Assembly: GCA_037576195.1 (NCBI GenBank) | Contig: CM075102.1 | Span: 744,001 to 808,000 of the forward strand | Direction of reading: 5' to 3' | DNA: 64,000 nt | DNA from: Phytoseiulus persimilis | Lineage: Eukaryota; Arthropoda; Arachnida; Mesostigmata; Phytoseiidae | Part shown: positions 1 to 10,200 of the stretch, piece by piece | Layout: each line of letters starts with the position of its first letter | Position numbering within the stretch: the first letter of the stretch is position 1 | Notes under the pieces: model-generated | Database searches by the model: none | What the model saw: the letters and a program-made list of their open reading frames with translations, nothing else | Told to the model about the DNA's origin: nothing | Program-made: the position numbers and the translations under genes

Positions 1-2
1 GC

Positions 3-463
3 GTCTGGAAGAAGATTTAGCCCGATCTCAACGAGGAAAGTCGAACCGGAGAAGCATCGGTTGATGTAGACGAGCTCGTCCAGCTGGGAATGAAAACGGG
101 GCTTGATAACGTGAACGCAGAAGACATCGAGGAGCTTCTTACGACGGCCAGCGAGGGTATCTTGGCGGGGAGAGATATCTTGTCGAGATCGTAGAACTCT
201 CGAATCAGACCGAGAGGCCGACCATTCCCGAGGAAGAGGAAAAGGAGACCGGAATTCTGGAGCATAGTTTGATGAAGATCATAGAGGGCTTGAATAAACT
301 CGTTGAAGACGATCCAGATGGTGAAAGGAGTCTGAAGGCCAAACAGGGTGTCTTGGATGCCATCTCCTGCTATCGTACCCTCCTCGAGGAGCGTCAAAGA
401 CAGAAGAAGCAATCAACTTTGGATCGTTTCCTCACAAAGAACCGAGATCTACCCCACGGATAA
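3..463 (+). pseudogene. Tigger/pogo-like transposase, C-terminal remnant
   Basis: Reading positions 3-194 in one frame and about 185-463 in another gives a continuous match to the C-terminus of pogo/Tigger DDE transposases. It begins with a VWKK-like segment, continues through an acidic stretch (DVDELVQLGMKTG, then EDIEELLTTASEG) and ends with a helical tail finishing QKKQSTLDRFLTKN. That tail looks like a PCNA-interacting (PIP-box) motif, as reported for pogo transposases. There is an in-frame stop at about 18-20 and one frameshift near 170-190, so it is dead. The catalytic core would lie left of the window. Family assignment is from remembered pattern only. Confidence 0.55.
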
Positions 464-1900
464 CGATGTGATGTATAATGTACACCCACATCACCTGGTA
501 ATCTCATCCAACCTCAAATTTAATAAATGCTCGTTCTGAACCAACCTCATACCTCTATATAGATCGATCGATATCTTCATCTGATTTCAAAGCTGGTAGA
601 AGCTCTATAGAGACCATTTACACGCCTTCTAACCCCTATCCCTATCCCGGCCGTGTTAGAGCGACCCCGTTCAACGCGGTTCCGTTTAGCGCTCTGCGCT
701 CGGGAACGTATGCACCGCGTTAAACGGGGTCCTAGTGTACTTCCACTGTGCTTGGTTTCTTGATCTTACCGGATGCGAAGAGCACCCGTCTTGAAGATTG
801 AGTCCACCGCGTGCGGTGCTCCCTCATAAAGTCCTTGGACGGCTTGTTAATTGAAGCATCAAGAGCCTGCAGGTGTTGCATGAGATCTCCAGGTATGATT
901 GCTGGTCGAGTCCTCATTTCGGAAGCGTGTCCGAACTTCGTTCAACGGGAGCCATCACACGAGATGTCAGTGACACCATCTCACTAGTTCGGCGAGCGAA
1001 CCAAATATGCCGAGCGGAGTCGATCGTCTCATAGTTTCCGACCACTCAGCTTAAATATCATTAGATCACATTTACCCGGAACATTGTCTCTGCACATTCG
1101 CTGTACCGAGCTGAATGCTGAGAGCAACTTCAACGTCTGTCAGTTCATTTCTGTTCAATTCTAAGCGCCAAATTCGATACCTCAGTCCTCCCCCGTATGC
1201 TCATCAGATAATACGTTCCCCCAAAAATCATATGCGTATCAGATAAGACACATCCTTGATTTGAGTCCGCATTTTTGGAGGAGAAAATCGTCGAATACGC
1301 CGGAAACTTTCGGTTACCGCAAATTATTTGCGATTATGGCGGTCATTAACCGCGGTTAAATAACCGTTGCAAAGCCTCCAGAAGTCACGTACGCCGCGGC
1401 TCATCCCAAAACTCAAGGCCCTTCAAACGATGGTAACGAGAGATACGGGGAGCTTTTCGAGCACGCTGAATGCTCGATAGTCTGAAGGCTGAGTAAGTGG
1501 CGGAATTTCCGGCAAGCCGGATGTAGCGAGCTTTTCGTGATGCAATTAACGTAGTTTTCGAACTCGTGGAGATGTTTCTGGTGAGACTGGATCCGTGCGC
1601 TATACTTTCATCCATAAAAGTAGAATATAATCCACCTTTCCAGTATAATCGGGTCGGATCCGAAACTACCCGGAGTTCTGCTTCGAGGCTCTGTCGCATA
1701 ACTTCTGCAACAAGCTTTCCCGCATCCGTGTTCACGGAACTTGTTCAAACCACTTGTATGAAACAAGTGACTAATGCAGCGAAATTCGCAAGAGATGACA
1801 CGGCTAATCTAATGCTCAGATTGGTCTCGGAATCACCGTTGGAGTGGAGCCGTACACCCCCCTTGCCCCGGTACCCCCCCCCTCCCTGGGTACGCCTTTG
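464..1900. other. no recognisable gene
   Basis: No reading frame here resembles a known family. The longest frames (for example minus strand 1385-1735) have no recognisable motif. The stretch holds the inverted repeat at 663-731 and a C-rich tract around 1856-1890. Confidence 0.5.
663..731. repeat. inverted repeat (18-bp arms)
   Basis: Arm gaccccgttcaacgcggt (663-680) is matched inverted at 714-731 with one mismatch. The 33-bp loop includes tagcgctc. It could be a small palindromic element tip or a hairpin; no target duplication was seen. Confidence 0.6.
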
Positions 1901-2420
1901 GCTGCATGACAACGAGGAATGAACGCTGGTCAGAAGAGACAAGTTCATCACCTTGGAAGAGGCGCGTTCTGAGACAATGTCTCAGGGCTGTGGATAAATG
2001 CTCCTGGAGTCGTGATCGACGAGAGTGAGATACTCTGAGAGTGAAATACCATACAGTGACCGAAATCAGGATAGAGCCACCCTATTTTTCGAATAAAAAA
2101 GTAAGTAAATGGAGGCATATTTCGTTGAAGGGCTGCCGAGAGGCGGAACTGTGAGAGGTCAGCTGCATGACAACGAGGAATGAACGCTGATCAGAAGAGA
2201 CAAGTTCATCACCTTGGAAGAGGCGCGTTCTGAGACAATGTCTCAGGGCTGTGGATGAGTGCTACAGGATTCGTGATCGACGAGAGTGAGATACTCTGAG
2301 AGTGAAATACCACACAGTGACCGAAATCAGGATAGAGCCACCCTATTTTTCGAATGAAAAAGTAAGTAAATGGAGGCGTATTTTGTCGAAGGGCTGCCGA
2401 GAGGCGGAACTGTGAGAGGT
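1901..2420. repeat. 261-bp tandem duplication at left end of the Tc1-like element
   Basis: 1901-2159 is repeated almost identically at 2162-2420 (both begin gctgcatgacaacgagg and end gtgagaggt). Each unit contains the Tc1 terminal sequence accgaaatcaggatagagcc, at 2059 and 2320, so the transposon tip and its flank were duplicated in tandem. In unit 1 the tip is preceded by TA, as expected for Tc1/mariner. Confidence 0.85.
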
Positions 2421-3112
2421 GATGATCATGGATGACTACCAGAAGAACAAACTTGATCCACAGACAAGTGCGAATTGACCAGCAGATGTAAAGAAAAAAA
2501 AAGCAGAATTATCCGTTTTTGAGTGCGAAATTAGGATAGAGCAACCCATGGAACATCGTCGTTTTCACTGCGCGAGAGCACAGCAAACTTCTCGATCCGA
2601 CTTCTGACGGTCGAATCACCACGGTTGGTGTTCTGCTGCCGAAATGAATCCATTCAAGAACGGTAACGAAGTCGCGGAAGGAATCATCGCGCTCGCGCTA
2701 CGATGGGTAGATGAAAAAGTCTTTCAAGTGAGGAAAGAGCTCAAATCTCTGTCCTCAAGAGACAGGGGCTCTCTAATGGACTTTTTGCAAGGCTCGTCGG
2801 ACGTTCCAGAAGCGCTGTGGACCATTTCGTCGACCTGGGATCGTCCTACTCCGCGCAATGGGTGGGCGGAACGAACAAGAAGCTCTCCGAGGCACAAAAG
2901 CGGCTCGTTCTGCGTCACGCAAGGAGCGGCAAGGGAGTCGCGTCAACTCTACGCGATGATCTCAGGCTCCCTTTGACGGTTCGACGCGTGCAACAAATTC
3001 TCTCGAGTGATGAGCATCTCGCGTACAACAAGCGCCGCGCGAAACCCTCGTTTAAGCCTCACCACAAAACAGCCAGGTTGGACTTCGCTCGCCAGTTCAT
3101 GGGCTGGACTTG

Positions 3113-3999
3113 GGCATGATTTTCCGAGACTCGAAACTCGGAAAATAATTTCCGACTCGGAAATGATTTCCCAACTCTTCCCGTTTTGGCATCTTCGCGC
3201 TCACGAGGGCTACCGAGTTCTTGGAAGCCTGTCCCCGCTGTTCTTCCATGATTCGTAACCGACATACCCTCCAGTATTTTGTGTGAGTGCTGCTCTCGCC
3301 AGCTGCATATTAGGCCGTGAAGTGCATTCAAGCTTGTATTATCGAGCGAACAGGTCGCCGGTTCGACGGGTCGCAGCGGAAGCCATCGTGACTCTGCCGA
3401 TGTCAGAGCGAAAAGCACCAGTAAGCGCACGTGTGCTAGCTCAACCCGTAGTCGACAGCGTCGATTCCGAGGCAAGCATCATCATGGTCAGTCGAAACGT
3501 GCTGCTAAAGGTCTTCTTGTGAACAACACGGAAGGCGAATTGAAGTTGTTACGGGAGACAGAAGGGCCTCGGAGTTCCTGTTTTAGCGTGTGTCCATTGA
3601 GGTCCAGAAAGGCAACAGTGCGGCGGTCAGCGGCTCTTTACCTGAGGCTTCTAATCTAGTCGGTATCGGCTAAACTCCCGCAGTGCATACAACCATTATC
3701 ATCAAATAAACTTTCGCTACAACATCAAAAAAAAATCCCCAACTCAGAAATTAATATTTGACTCGGGAACGGAGATCCATCATCAACGGCAATTTCCAAC
3801 CCACCGAAATCATCAGAGAAGTAGTTTCCGTGAATAGATTCTCCGGCCAGCAACTGGCCTAGACACCTCGTTGGAAAAAAAAATCATCATATCCTCCCCT
3901 AGATGCCCCGTTTCTCATGCCCAAGTCGGAAACTATTTTTTGGATGATTTCCCGAGTCGGAAATTATTTTCCGAGTTCCGGGTCTCGGAAATTCATGCC
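3113..3999. mobile_element. inverted-repeat element nested in Tc1-A transposase
   Basis: It interrupts the transposase between the codons for MGWTW and RSEWQ. The left end (3113-3171) and right end (3945-3999) are inverted copies: ggcatga, then ttccgag, then ctcggaaaataatttccgac. A further inverted copy of the tip (catgcccaagtc) lies at 3916-3927. The roughly 890-bp interior has no credible coding frame, so it is a non-autonomous MITE-like element. The target duplication could not be resolved. Confidence 0.75.
3680..3710 (+). repeat. 31-bp tail motif ending in AATAAA, shared with 30.6 kb
   Basis: gcagtgcatacaaccatt followed by atcatcaaataaa is identical here and at 30625-30655. The latter is part of a short insertion flanked by target duplications. 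The motif looks like the 3' end of a retroposed sequence, and an A-rich run follows at 3727-3735. Confidence 0.55.
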
Positions 4000-4851
4000 T
4001 AGGCTGGAGGTCCGAATGGCAAAATGTGCTGTTCAGTGACGAGAAAAATTTCAATTTGGATGGTCCGGACGGCCTCCAATATTTTTGGCATGATCTGCGG
4101 CAAGAGAAGGACGTAAGAATGAGCCGCAACTTCGGCGGAGGCAGCGTAATGATCTGGGCGGCCTCTGGAAGTCGTGCCAAATCGCGGATAGCCTGGATTT
4201 CCACCAAGATGACGGCGACGAACTACGTGGACATCCTGGAAGACGAACTTGTTCGGCTGTACGAGGAGATAGATGACGAGAACCATGTGTTACAGCGAGA
4301 CAACGCATCGATTCATATGGTAAGTGGTTTCGCCGGAAAGAAATCAATGTACTGCCGTGGCCGGCGGTCAGTCCGGATTCGAGCCCCATCAAGAACCTCT
4401 GGGGCGTGATTGCGCGACGTGTTTACAAGGATGGTCGCCAATTCAGAAGCGTTCCGGAGCTCAAAGACGCCATCAGGGCAGCTTGGGCGTCTTCTTTTCT
4501 TTTTTTTGCGCAACCTCATCGAGAGTATGCCTCGGAGACTTTTTCGCCGTCATTCAGGCACCGGGAGGTTCGACGACATATTAGAAAGCGTAACATCCAC
4601 CTCAAGGAGCTTTTTCCGCGTCCCTTCATGTGAAATAAATCATTTCCATGGGTGGCTCTATTCTGATTCCGCACTCCAAAACCAATCATTTTGCTTTTTT
4701 CTGTTTACATCTGCTGGACAAGTCGCGCTTGTCTGTGGATCATGTTTGTTCTCCCGGCAGACATCCATGGCCATCACCTCTGAGAGTTCCGCCTCCGTTC
4801 ATTCACTTTATCATTCGAAAAATAGAGTGGCTCGATCCTAATTTCGGTGAG

Positions 4852-6100
4852 TAGAACTGGGGCGGAGCCGGGAAGAACATCCCCAATCATTCCCATGATT
4901 GGATGATTTTTCGGAAAGAAACTGGAGGAAATGCTTCGATGGAAGCGACTTTTAGAGCGGGGAATGAGTGGGTTCCGAATGAAAACACTATCGAGCGGGT
5001 TCCTTAGTGCAACACCGTAGAGCGCAGATGGGACCTGAAAAGCCTAAGCTGGAGAAAACTTCCCGATATCAACTCTTGGAAACGGCTCCTGATCTCTCAG
5101 TCCCCGTGCAGCTTCCATGCGATTGGGTCAACAGAGTTCCCAGTCTGAGCGGCGAGCCAAGGTTGGTAATGAATCTCATCCGGAGGAAAAGGATACTGGC
5201 CTTGGAGGGAAGGTGCCGGAGGTCCGGAATCACTTGATGATCGACGCACCGAGCTGACAAAAGGATTTCGCTAGCCGTGCCCGTATTCGAAGTATGGGTT
5301 TCTTGTTCGGGCTCGTATTGAGGGAAAGTTCTTCGCGAAGTGAGATGGAGGGAAGCACGGATTGGTGAGCCTACTCGATCGCTGATGTTGATCGTCGAGT
5401 GTTGTGCGAGACGTTTGTTTTCATCGGTTCGAATGCCCACTCTCCCTTTCGCTTTATGGTGAGTCATTTGACATGGAGTGTAGACCAGGGCTGTACCGCT
5501 AGTCACGGACTTACCGCCGCTTCGGCGCGCGGAGTCTGACAGCGGTCCGTCAGGCGCTGCGAACTCCTTGCAGCGCGCCGCTGCGCCGCCGCTGCATTGT
5601 TTTCATAGCGGTGCTTCATGGATTCGAGCCCGAATATCAGTGTTGCTCAGACGAATCACGGCAGGAGCGGAATTCACTGCCACGTGTATTTTCTCCTCTC
5701 CCACTCTTGATTTCATTGATACTACGGAGCGTGAACTCCGGCGTCGGGCACCAACTACAGAGATTCAGTTCTCAGTGATCGCTCAACGAACATCGAAGTG
5801 ATAGATATATCCATTATTTCGAAATGTCAGGCCTCAGCTGAAGGTTTGAACGATGTGTTCATGGAGACGGGGTCTCATGGACGATATTCGTGCGATGGTC
5901 GAGCAATACTGGAAGGGTTCTGTCTTCTGTCGTCCTCCCAGGCTCCTCGTTCTGTGCATGCTTTGATTGAAAGGACGTACCTCACAAACACTGCTAGCGG
6001 AATCGTTGCGCGGCTTCAGCGGAGGTCGATTCCAAAAATTCAGCCAATCCTCACCAGAATAAAGGAGTGCGCCACCTGGACTGGATACAGCGTCGAGTGA
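4852..6100. other. no recognisable gene; GC-rich patch near 5510-5600
   Basis: Open frames up to about 145 codons occur (for example minus 5069-5506 and plus 5798-6100), but none shows a known motif. The 5510-5600 stretch is rich in gcgc and ccgc words. Confidence 0.4.
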
Positions 6101-6398
6101 CTCCAGGTTCCGGCGGATCCCGTTTCGGGAAATACTCCTGTAGCCGCTGTCGATAACACCGTATTCGCCAGGACGCCCGCGCGAACTCATGTTCCAGAAC
6201 AGGAGAGGAGAACCGCGGTCTGCGTTTCCAGCCAGCCCATCCTATACACGGTGATAGCTGTAAGCTCAGCAGCGATCACTGTCGTCCTTCTTGTGGCCAT
6301 AACTCAGCCGATGGTCATCTTTCTTCTCGTCCTTCTTTCGTTCGGTGGCTCTCCGAGAGATGCATCTTTCCCGGTTATGTTTTCGAAATCCTGTTGAG
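6101..6398 (+). other. open frame with strong membrane segment, no ATG
   Basis: Between stops at about 6098 and 6396 there is an open frame of about 98 codons without an early ATG. It has a polar N-terminal half and then a long hydrophobic stretch (ILYTVIAVSSAAITVVLLVAI, followed by MVIFLLVLLSF), ending SPRDASFPVMFSKSC. This could be an exon or remnant of a type II membrane protein. The layout (polar N-terminus, then one membrane span) resembles the antisense membrane proteins inside the neighbouring copia element, but no sequence match was found. Confidence 0.3.
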
Positions 6399-6410
6399 AA
6401 TAGGTGATTT

Positions 6411-6560
6411 GAGAGCCTGTCGAAGTCTGTTTTCCTCTTTTTCGACCACCAACATCAACAGGCTCGTTAATCGTCTATTCTCAACGGATCGGCGATGTTC
6501 AGATTGGGTTCGATTCGTCTCTGATCCCTCTCTGAATACACCCATTAGAGCGCGGGTCCA
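6411..6560 (+). repeat. left arm of a diverged inverted repeat split by the copia insertion
   Basis: Sequence around 6441-6482 (cgaccaccaacatcaacagg, then ctcgttaat) is present inverted at 19461-19502. Weaker similarity extends from 6411 to 6560 against 19390-19545. Removing the copia element leaves the arms about 270 bp apart, so copia landed inside an older palindromic element. Confidence 0.65.
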
Positions 6561-6832
6561 GCGCGAACTCGGAGAACTCGACACAAAATTACAGCTGACC
6601 GATCATCATAGCGACGCACCCCATCAACGATCCGATGTTCATAGGTTCATCAAGCCGTCCGCTATTCGAGAACGTTCGATCGGTACACCGTCGATACGTT
6701 GAATAAAAACCACGATTTGCCGGATACTTTGCTCGAAGAGGAGCCTCACGTCTGCGGAAAGAATCTTCAAGATCGGTTTTCCCAAAGAGCCACGGGCGAT
6801 TTACTGGATTTTACTCGAATCGGCGCAGGTTT

Positions 6833-7157
6833 TGTTGTAATATTTCGCTCAGACGGCCAAGCATACAGCGTCATCGGCTGACGAGCCGATGGCCATGGTA
6901 CGGCGTCCCTGACGGAAGCGCGGAGTTACCCTCTCATGTAACCCTGATCCATAGGATATATAAGCAGCATACTTTACTTCAATAAACATCGTATTCTATC
7001 TATCGCTGTAGTCGTCGTAATCGTCGCGTACGCTACGCCGACGCTGTATCAGTTCTCAGTCCGCTTTCTGAAGAACGGTGCTTACGACTCTTCGAGTATT
7101 CGGAACCAGAGGCTCTCAACATTCAGATTAAGTTTAAAGTGCACGGAATCTTCGACA
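6833..7157 (+). repeat. 5' LTR
   Basis: Starts TGTTGTAATATTTCG and ends ATCTTCGACA. It matches 19061-19385 base for base except a T/G difference in catacagcg(t/g)catcgg. It contains a TATA box (6957-6964) and AATAAA (6981-6986). Confidence 0.97.
6957..6986 (+). promoter_or_regulatory. LTR promoter (TATATAAG) and AATAAA
   Basis: TATATAAG at 6957-6964 and AATAAA at 6981-6986 lie close together, as is usual for compact copia LTRs. They would set the start of genomic RNA and, in the 3' LTR (19185-19192 and 19209-19214), its polyadenylation. Confidence 0.75.
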
Positions 7158-7171
7158 CGTTATCAGCACGA
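7158..7171 (+). promoter_or_regulatory. primer binding site, matching the anticodon stem-loop of tRNA-Ile
   Basis: cgttatcagcacga directly follows the LTR. It is complementary to the anticodon arm of eukaryotic tRNA-Ile(AAU/IAU), with a C opposite wobble position 34, where inosine would pair. This implies half-tRNA priming, the mechanism known for Drosophila copia with initiator tRNA-Met. The tRNA comparison is from memory. Confidence 0.65.
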
Positions 7172-7190
7172 TACTCCAGAGTACCTGAGA

Positions 7191-7198
7191 GTAAGTAT
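7191..7198 (+). promoter_or_regulatory. consensus 5' splice site in leader
   Basis: GTAAGTAT after ctgaga lies between the primer site and the gag ATG. Such a donor could make a spliced subgenomic RNA for the downstream ORF at 11556. A candidate acceptor, ctgtcag, lies at about 11540-11546. Confidence 0.5.
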
Positions 7199-7254
7199 AA
7201 GTGCAATTACTTCCTTTTGACATCGGTCCCACTTGGAGTGACCTACCTAGGGCC

Positions 7255-10200
7255 ATGGCAGACGACGACTACCAGTACGATCTGGCTGCGCAGGAAGATG
7301 AACCTGCCGCGCTAAAGAAGGACGATTCAGAGCCCCGTCCATCCGACTCGAACTATACCAGGCTTGCCCCATGCCCAGTGACCCTAGGTCTGTTTGGACA
7401 AAACTATTTGAGTTGGAAATCCTTAAACCCCATCTTCCTACAACAAACCGTAGATGTTTGGGAAGTCGTGAAAGGAGACCTAGTTGAACCAATCCCAACC
7501 GAACCAGCTACCGAGCTTAATGATGATCAAAAGAAAGTCAAGGTTCGGTATGATAGAGCAAATCGAAAAGCAAGACTCCAATTGTTCTCTTCGATCAACG
7601 ACAAACTGATTGTCCAAATGTTTTACGGACAAACTCAGGATGTCAGAGCAGCGGATATCTGGTCCCAGATCGCAAGCAAGTTTGGAGTCCGAGCCGCTCT
7701 GCGGCAAGGTTCGGCCATCGCGAAATTGATGCAGTTCAAGTTCAATAAGAGCAAGACTGCTGACCAGAACCTGGATAGGTTCCGCGATCTTCAAGCCGAA
7801 CTCACGGATTCTGGAATTGAGATCGATCAGAAGGTTCAGGTTGAACAACTGCTCAATGCTCTGCCACATAGCTGGGAACCCCTTCGTATGGCTTTCTCAG
7901 CCAGACCAGAAGGCGATAGGGATGTCTCCAGTCTGATGGAAATTATCAAGAATGAAGCAATTCGCCAAAGACCATCCAAGGAATTGGATCAGGCGACTGC
8001 TATGCTTTCTCAGATGAGAGTTGGTCGCAGGTTTGCACCAAAACGTAGATTCCAAAATCGTTCTCATCGAAGAAATGCCCCCAGCCATCATTCACAAGGA
8101 TCCAGCAGCAGTGGCTATGGTCAACAGAACCGTTCACGCCACCAGAGTAATAGACCAAACAGAAGACAAGTAAAGTGTTACAACTGCGGTGCAACAGGAC
8201 ATTTCAAGTCCCAGTGTACCCGCCCTCGGCGAGATCAAGGTTATCAAGGAGGAAGCGGACAGCACAGATCGCATGCTCGAGCAAGCACTGCCGTCGCACT
8301 CCTAGCTCACGTCAAGTATGACACGAGCGAAACCGATGAGTTCCTCGTAGATTCCGGCGCTTCGCACCATTGCAGTAGTTCAAGAAAGTGGTTCACTAGC
8401 TTTGACCAACAAACCGACATGCGCGCCGTCACCTTAGCAAGCAACCAGAAACTGCGTGTCACCGCTTCTGGCACAGCCGAGCTGACTGTCGGAGAGTCTA
8501 AGCAGCGGGTGACTTCAGAGCTTAAAAATGTTTTACTTGTCCCCTCAGTTCGAAAGAATCTCCTCTCTGTGAGTCAATTGACAGATGATGATTTCGAAGT
8601 GACGTTCAAAAGGAATCACCTCATAATTTCGAGAAACGATATGAGGATCCGAGTACCCAAGATAGAAGGCCTCTACAGATTTAGAATGGACTCGGAGATC
8701 GGATTACAACAAGATCAGGCAAGCGATCAAGAATCCGTAGACCAAGACGCAGACAGCGATCTTGACGACATGAATCATGATATTCCGTCTGAAAGCCAAG
8801 TGATGAGCGCCATTGGCTCAGAAAAGACGATGAGTGCACAGACGCAGAGCCTTAGAAGCCTGCATGAAAAGTTCGCCCATGTTAATAGGCAGTACGTGAT
8901 TAAATATTTGAACCAGCAGGGTATCAAGTACATTGATGATCTAGACCAATGTGACGCCTGTCTGAAGGGGAAGCTCACCCGAATCACGTACAGGAGCCGC
9001 CCTGATCAGGCGAAAGCTCAGAAGCCGGGCATCATAACCGCAGACCTTTGTTCGCCTAATGTAGAGTCAATAGAAAAAGCAAAGCATTTCCTTCTATTCA
9101 CTGACGAAGCAACCAGCTATCGAAAGGTCGAATTTCTCCAGAAAAAGGGCGACACTTATCGATACGTTGCCTCCTACGTAAAATGGTTCAGAAACGTAGT
9201 TGGCGAAAACATTCAGAGGTTGCACAGTGACAACGGAACGGAGTTCAGAAACCAAAAGGTTAAGAAGATCCTGGAAAGGATCGGAGCAGAACAAACGTTC
9301 GCCCCTCCAGGACAACCCCGTTTGACAGGAAAAGCAGAGAGAGGAAACAGAACTCTCGTGAATCTAGCTCGATCAGTGTTGATCGGAGCAGGCCTCGAAA
9401 ATAAGAAGTTCCTTTGGGACCAGGCGATCCTTTTCTGTGTTCAAGTTTTGAACCAAGTACTGATAAATGAAAAGACTCTACAGTCGCCTTTCGAGATGAT
9501 ATACAGGCGAAAGCCATTCACCAGCAGAATGTACGCATTTGGCACACCGTGCTACGTACACAACAAGAACCCAAATGGGAAGCTGGATGACCGCGGAATC
9601 GCGGGGATATTCGTTGGGTATCTAGACTACGATCTTGGATTTCGTGTCTACATCCCAGAGAAACGAATTATCATGCGATCGAAGGACGTAACATTCGCGA
9701 AGATCGCTTCCACTAAAAGGCAAGGTTCTGGCAGAACCAAGGCAAGTGAAAAAACAAGTGCTTCGGAAAATACTGCGGAAGCAGCGCACATTGCGAAAGA
9801 AGCCAATCACGATACGGAGGTCACAGGTTCAAGAATAAAATCACCAAAGCCAGCAGCACCCATGTACGAAAGCGCCTCAAGTGATTACGAAAGCGACGAA
9901 GAAGGTTTCGTACGCATTAATCCCAAGGCGAACAAGAAACGTACGGAAAGACTGCAGATTGCGGCTGACCTCAACCATCTTAGTGGGATATCGAAAAAGG
10001 AAAGGGCAGCAACCGACACCGTTCAGCCGAAAAGCCAAACGCCAATGACTTATCAAGAAGCAATGGCAAGCCCCGATCGTGTCCACTGGACGAAGGCCGT
10101 TGGAGAAGAACTTCAGGCAATGGCTGACATGAAGGTGTGGACTCCCGCAACACTACCACCTGGACGTAAGGCCATTGGCTCCAAATGGGTATTCAAGTAC

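Larger units (their letters stand above)
2640..4632 (+). pseudogene. Tc1-like transposase, split by an insertion and decayed
   Basis: The N-terminal helix-turn-helix part is readable at about 2760-3111 (LSEAQKRLVLRHARSGKG, then HHKTARLDFARQFMGWT). The catalytic half resumes at about 4000 (EWQNVLFSDEKNFNLDG, with the first Asp in SDEKNF). The second Asp is in QRDNAS (about 4296). After a frameshift near 4320 comes SPDSSPIKNLWG, where the family normally has PIENLW, so the third catalytic acid is Lys. Frameshifts, the Glu-to-Lys change and the inserted element make it inactive. Confidence 0.8.
2316..4851 (+). mobile_element. Tc1/mariner-like element A with ~230-bp inverted repeats
   Basis: Left end 2320-2352 matches right end 4816-4848 inverted at about 30 of 33 positions. 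The similarity continues inward: 2416-2462 against 4736-4785, and 2517-2552 against 4645-4681. The terminal repeats are therefore about 200-230 bp, long for this superfamily. The right tip is followed by TA (4852-4853). Inside is a broken transposase interrupted by another element (3113-3999). It is non-autonomous now. Confidence 0.75.

Noticed and set aside
5069-5506. 145-codon minus-strand frame as a gene
   Set aside because: No ATG-supported conserved motif, no splice or polyadenylation context; indistinguishable from chance at this composition.
7201-7254. Extension of gag-pol upstream of 7255
   Set aside because: The extra 18 codons begin with GTG, while the ATG at 7255 has an excellent context. 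The same reasoning moves the starts of the MULE-1 transposase (15730) and the F-box/LRR genes.
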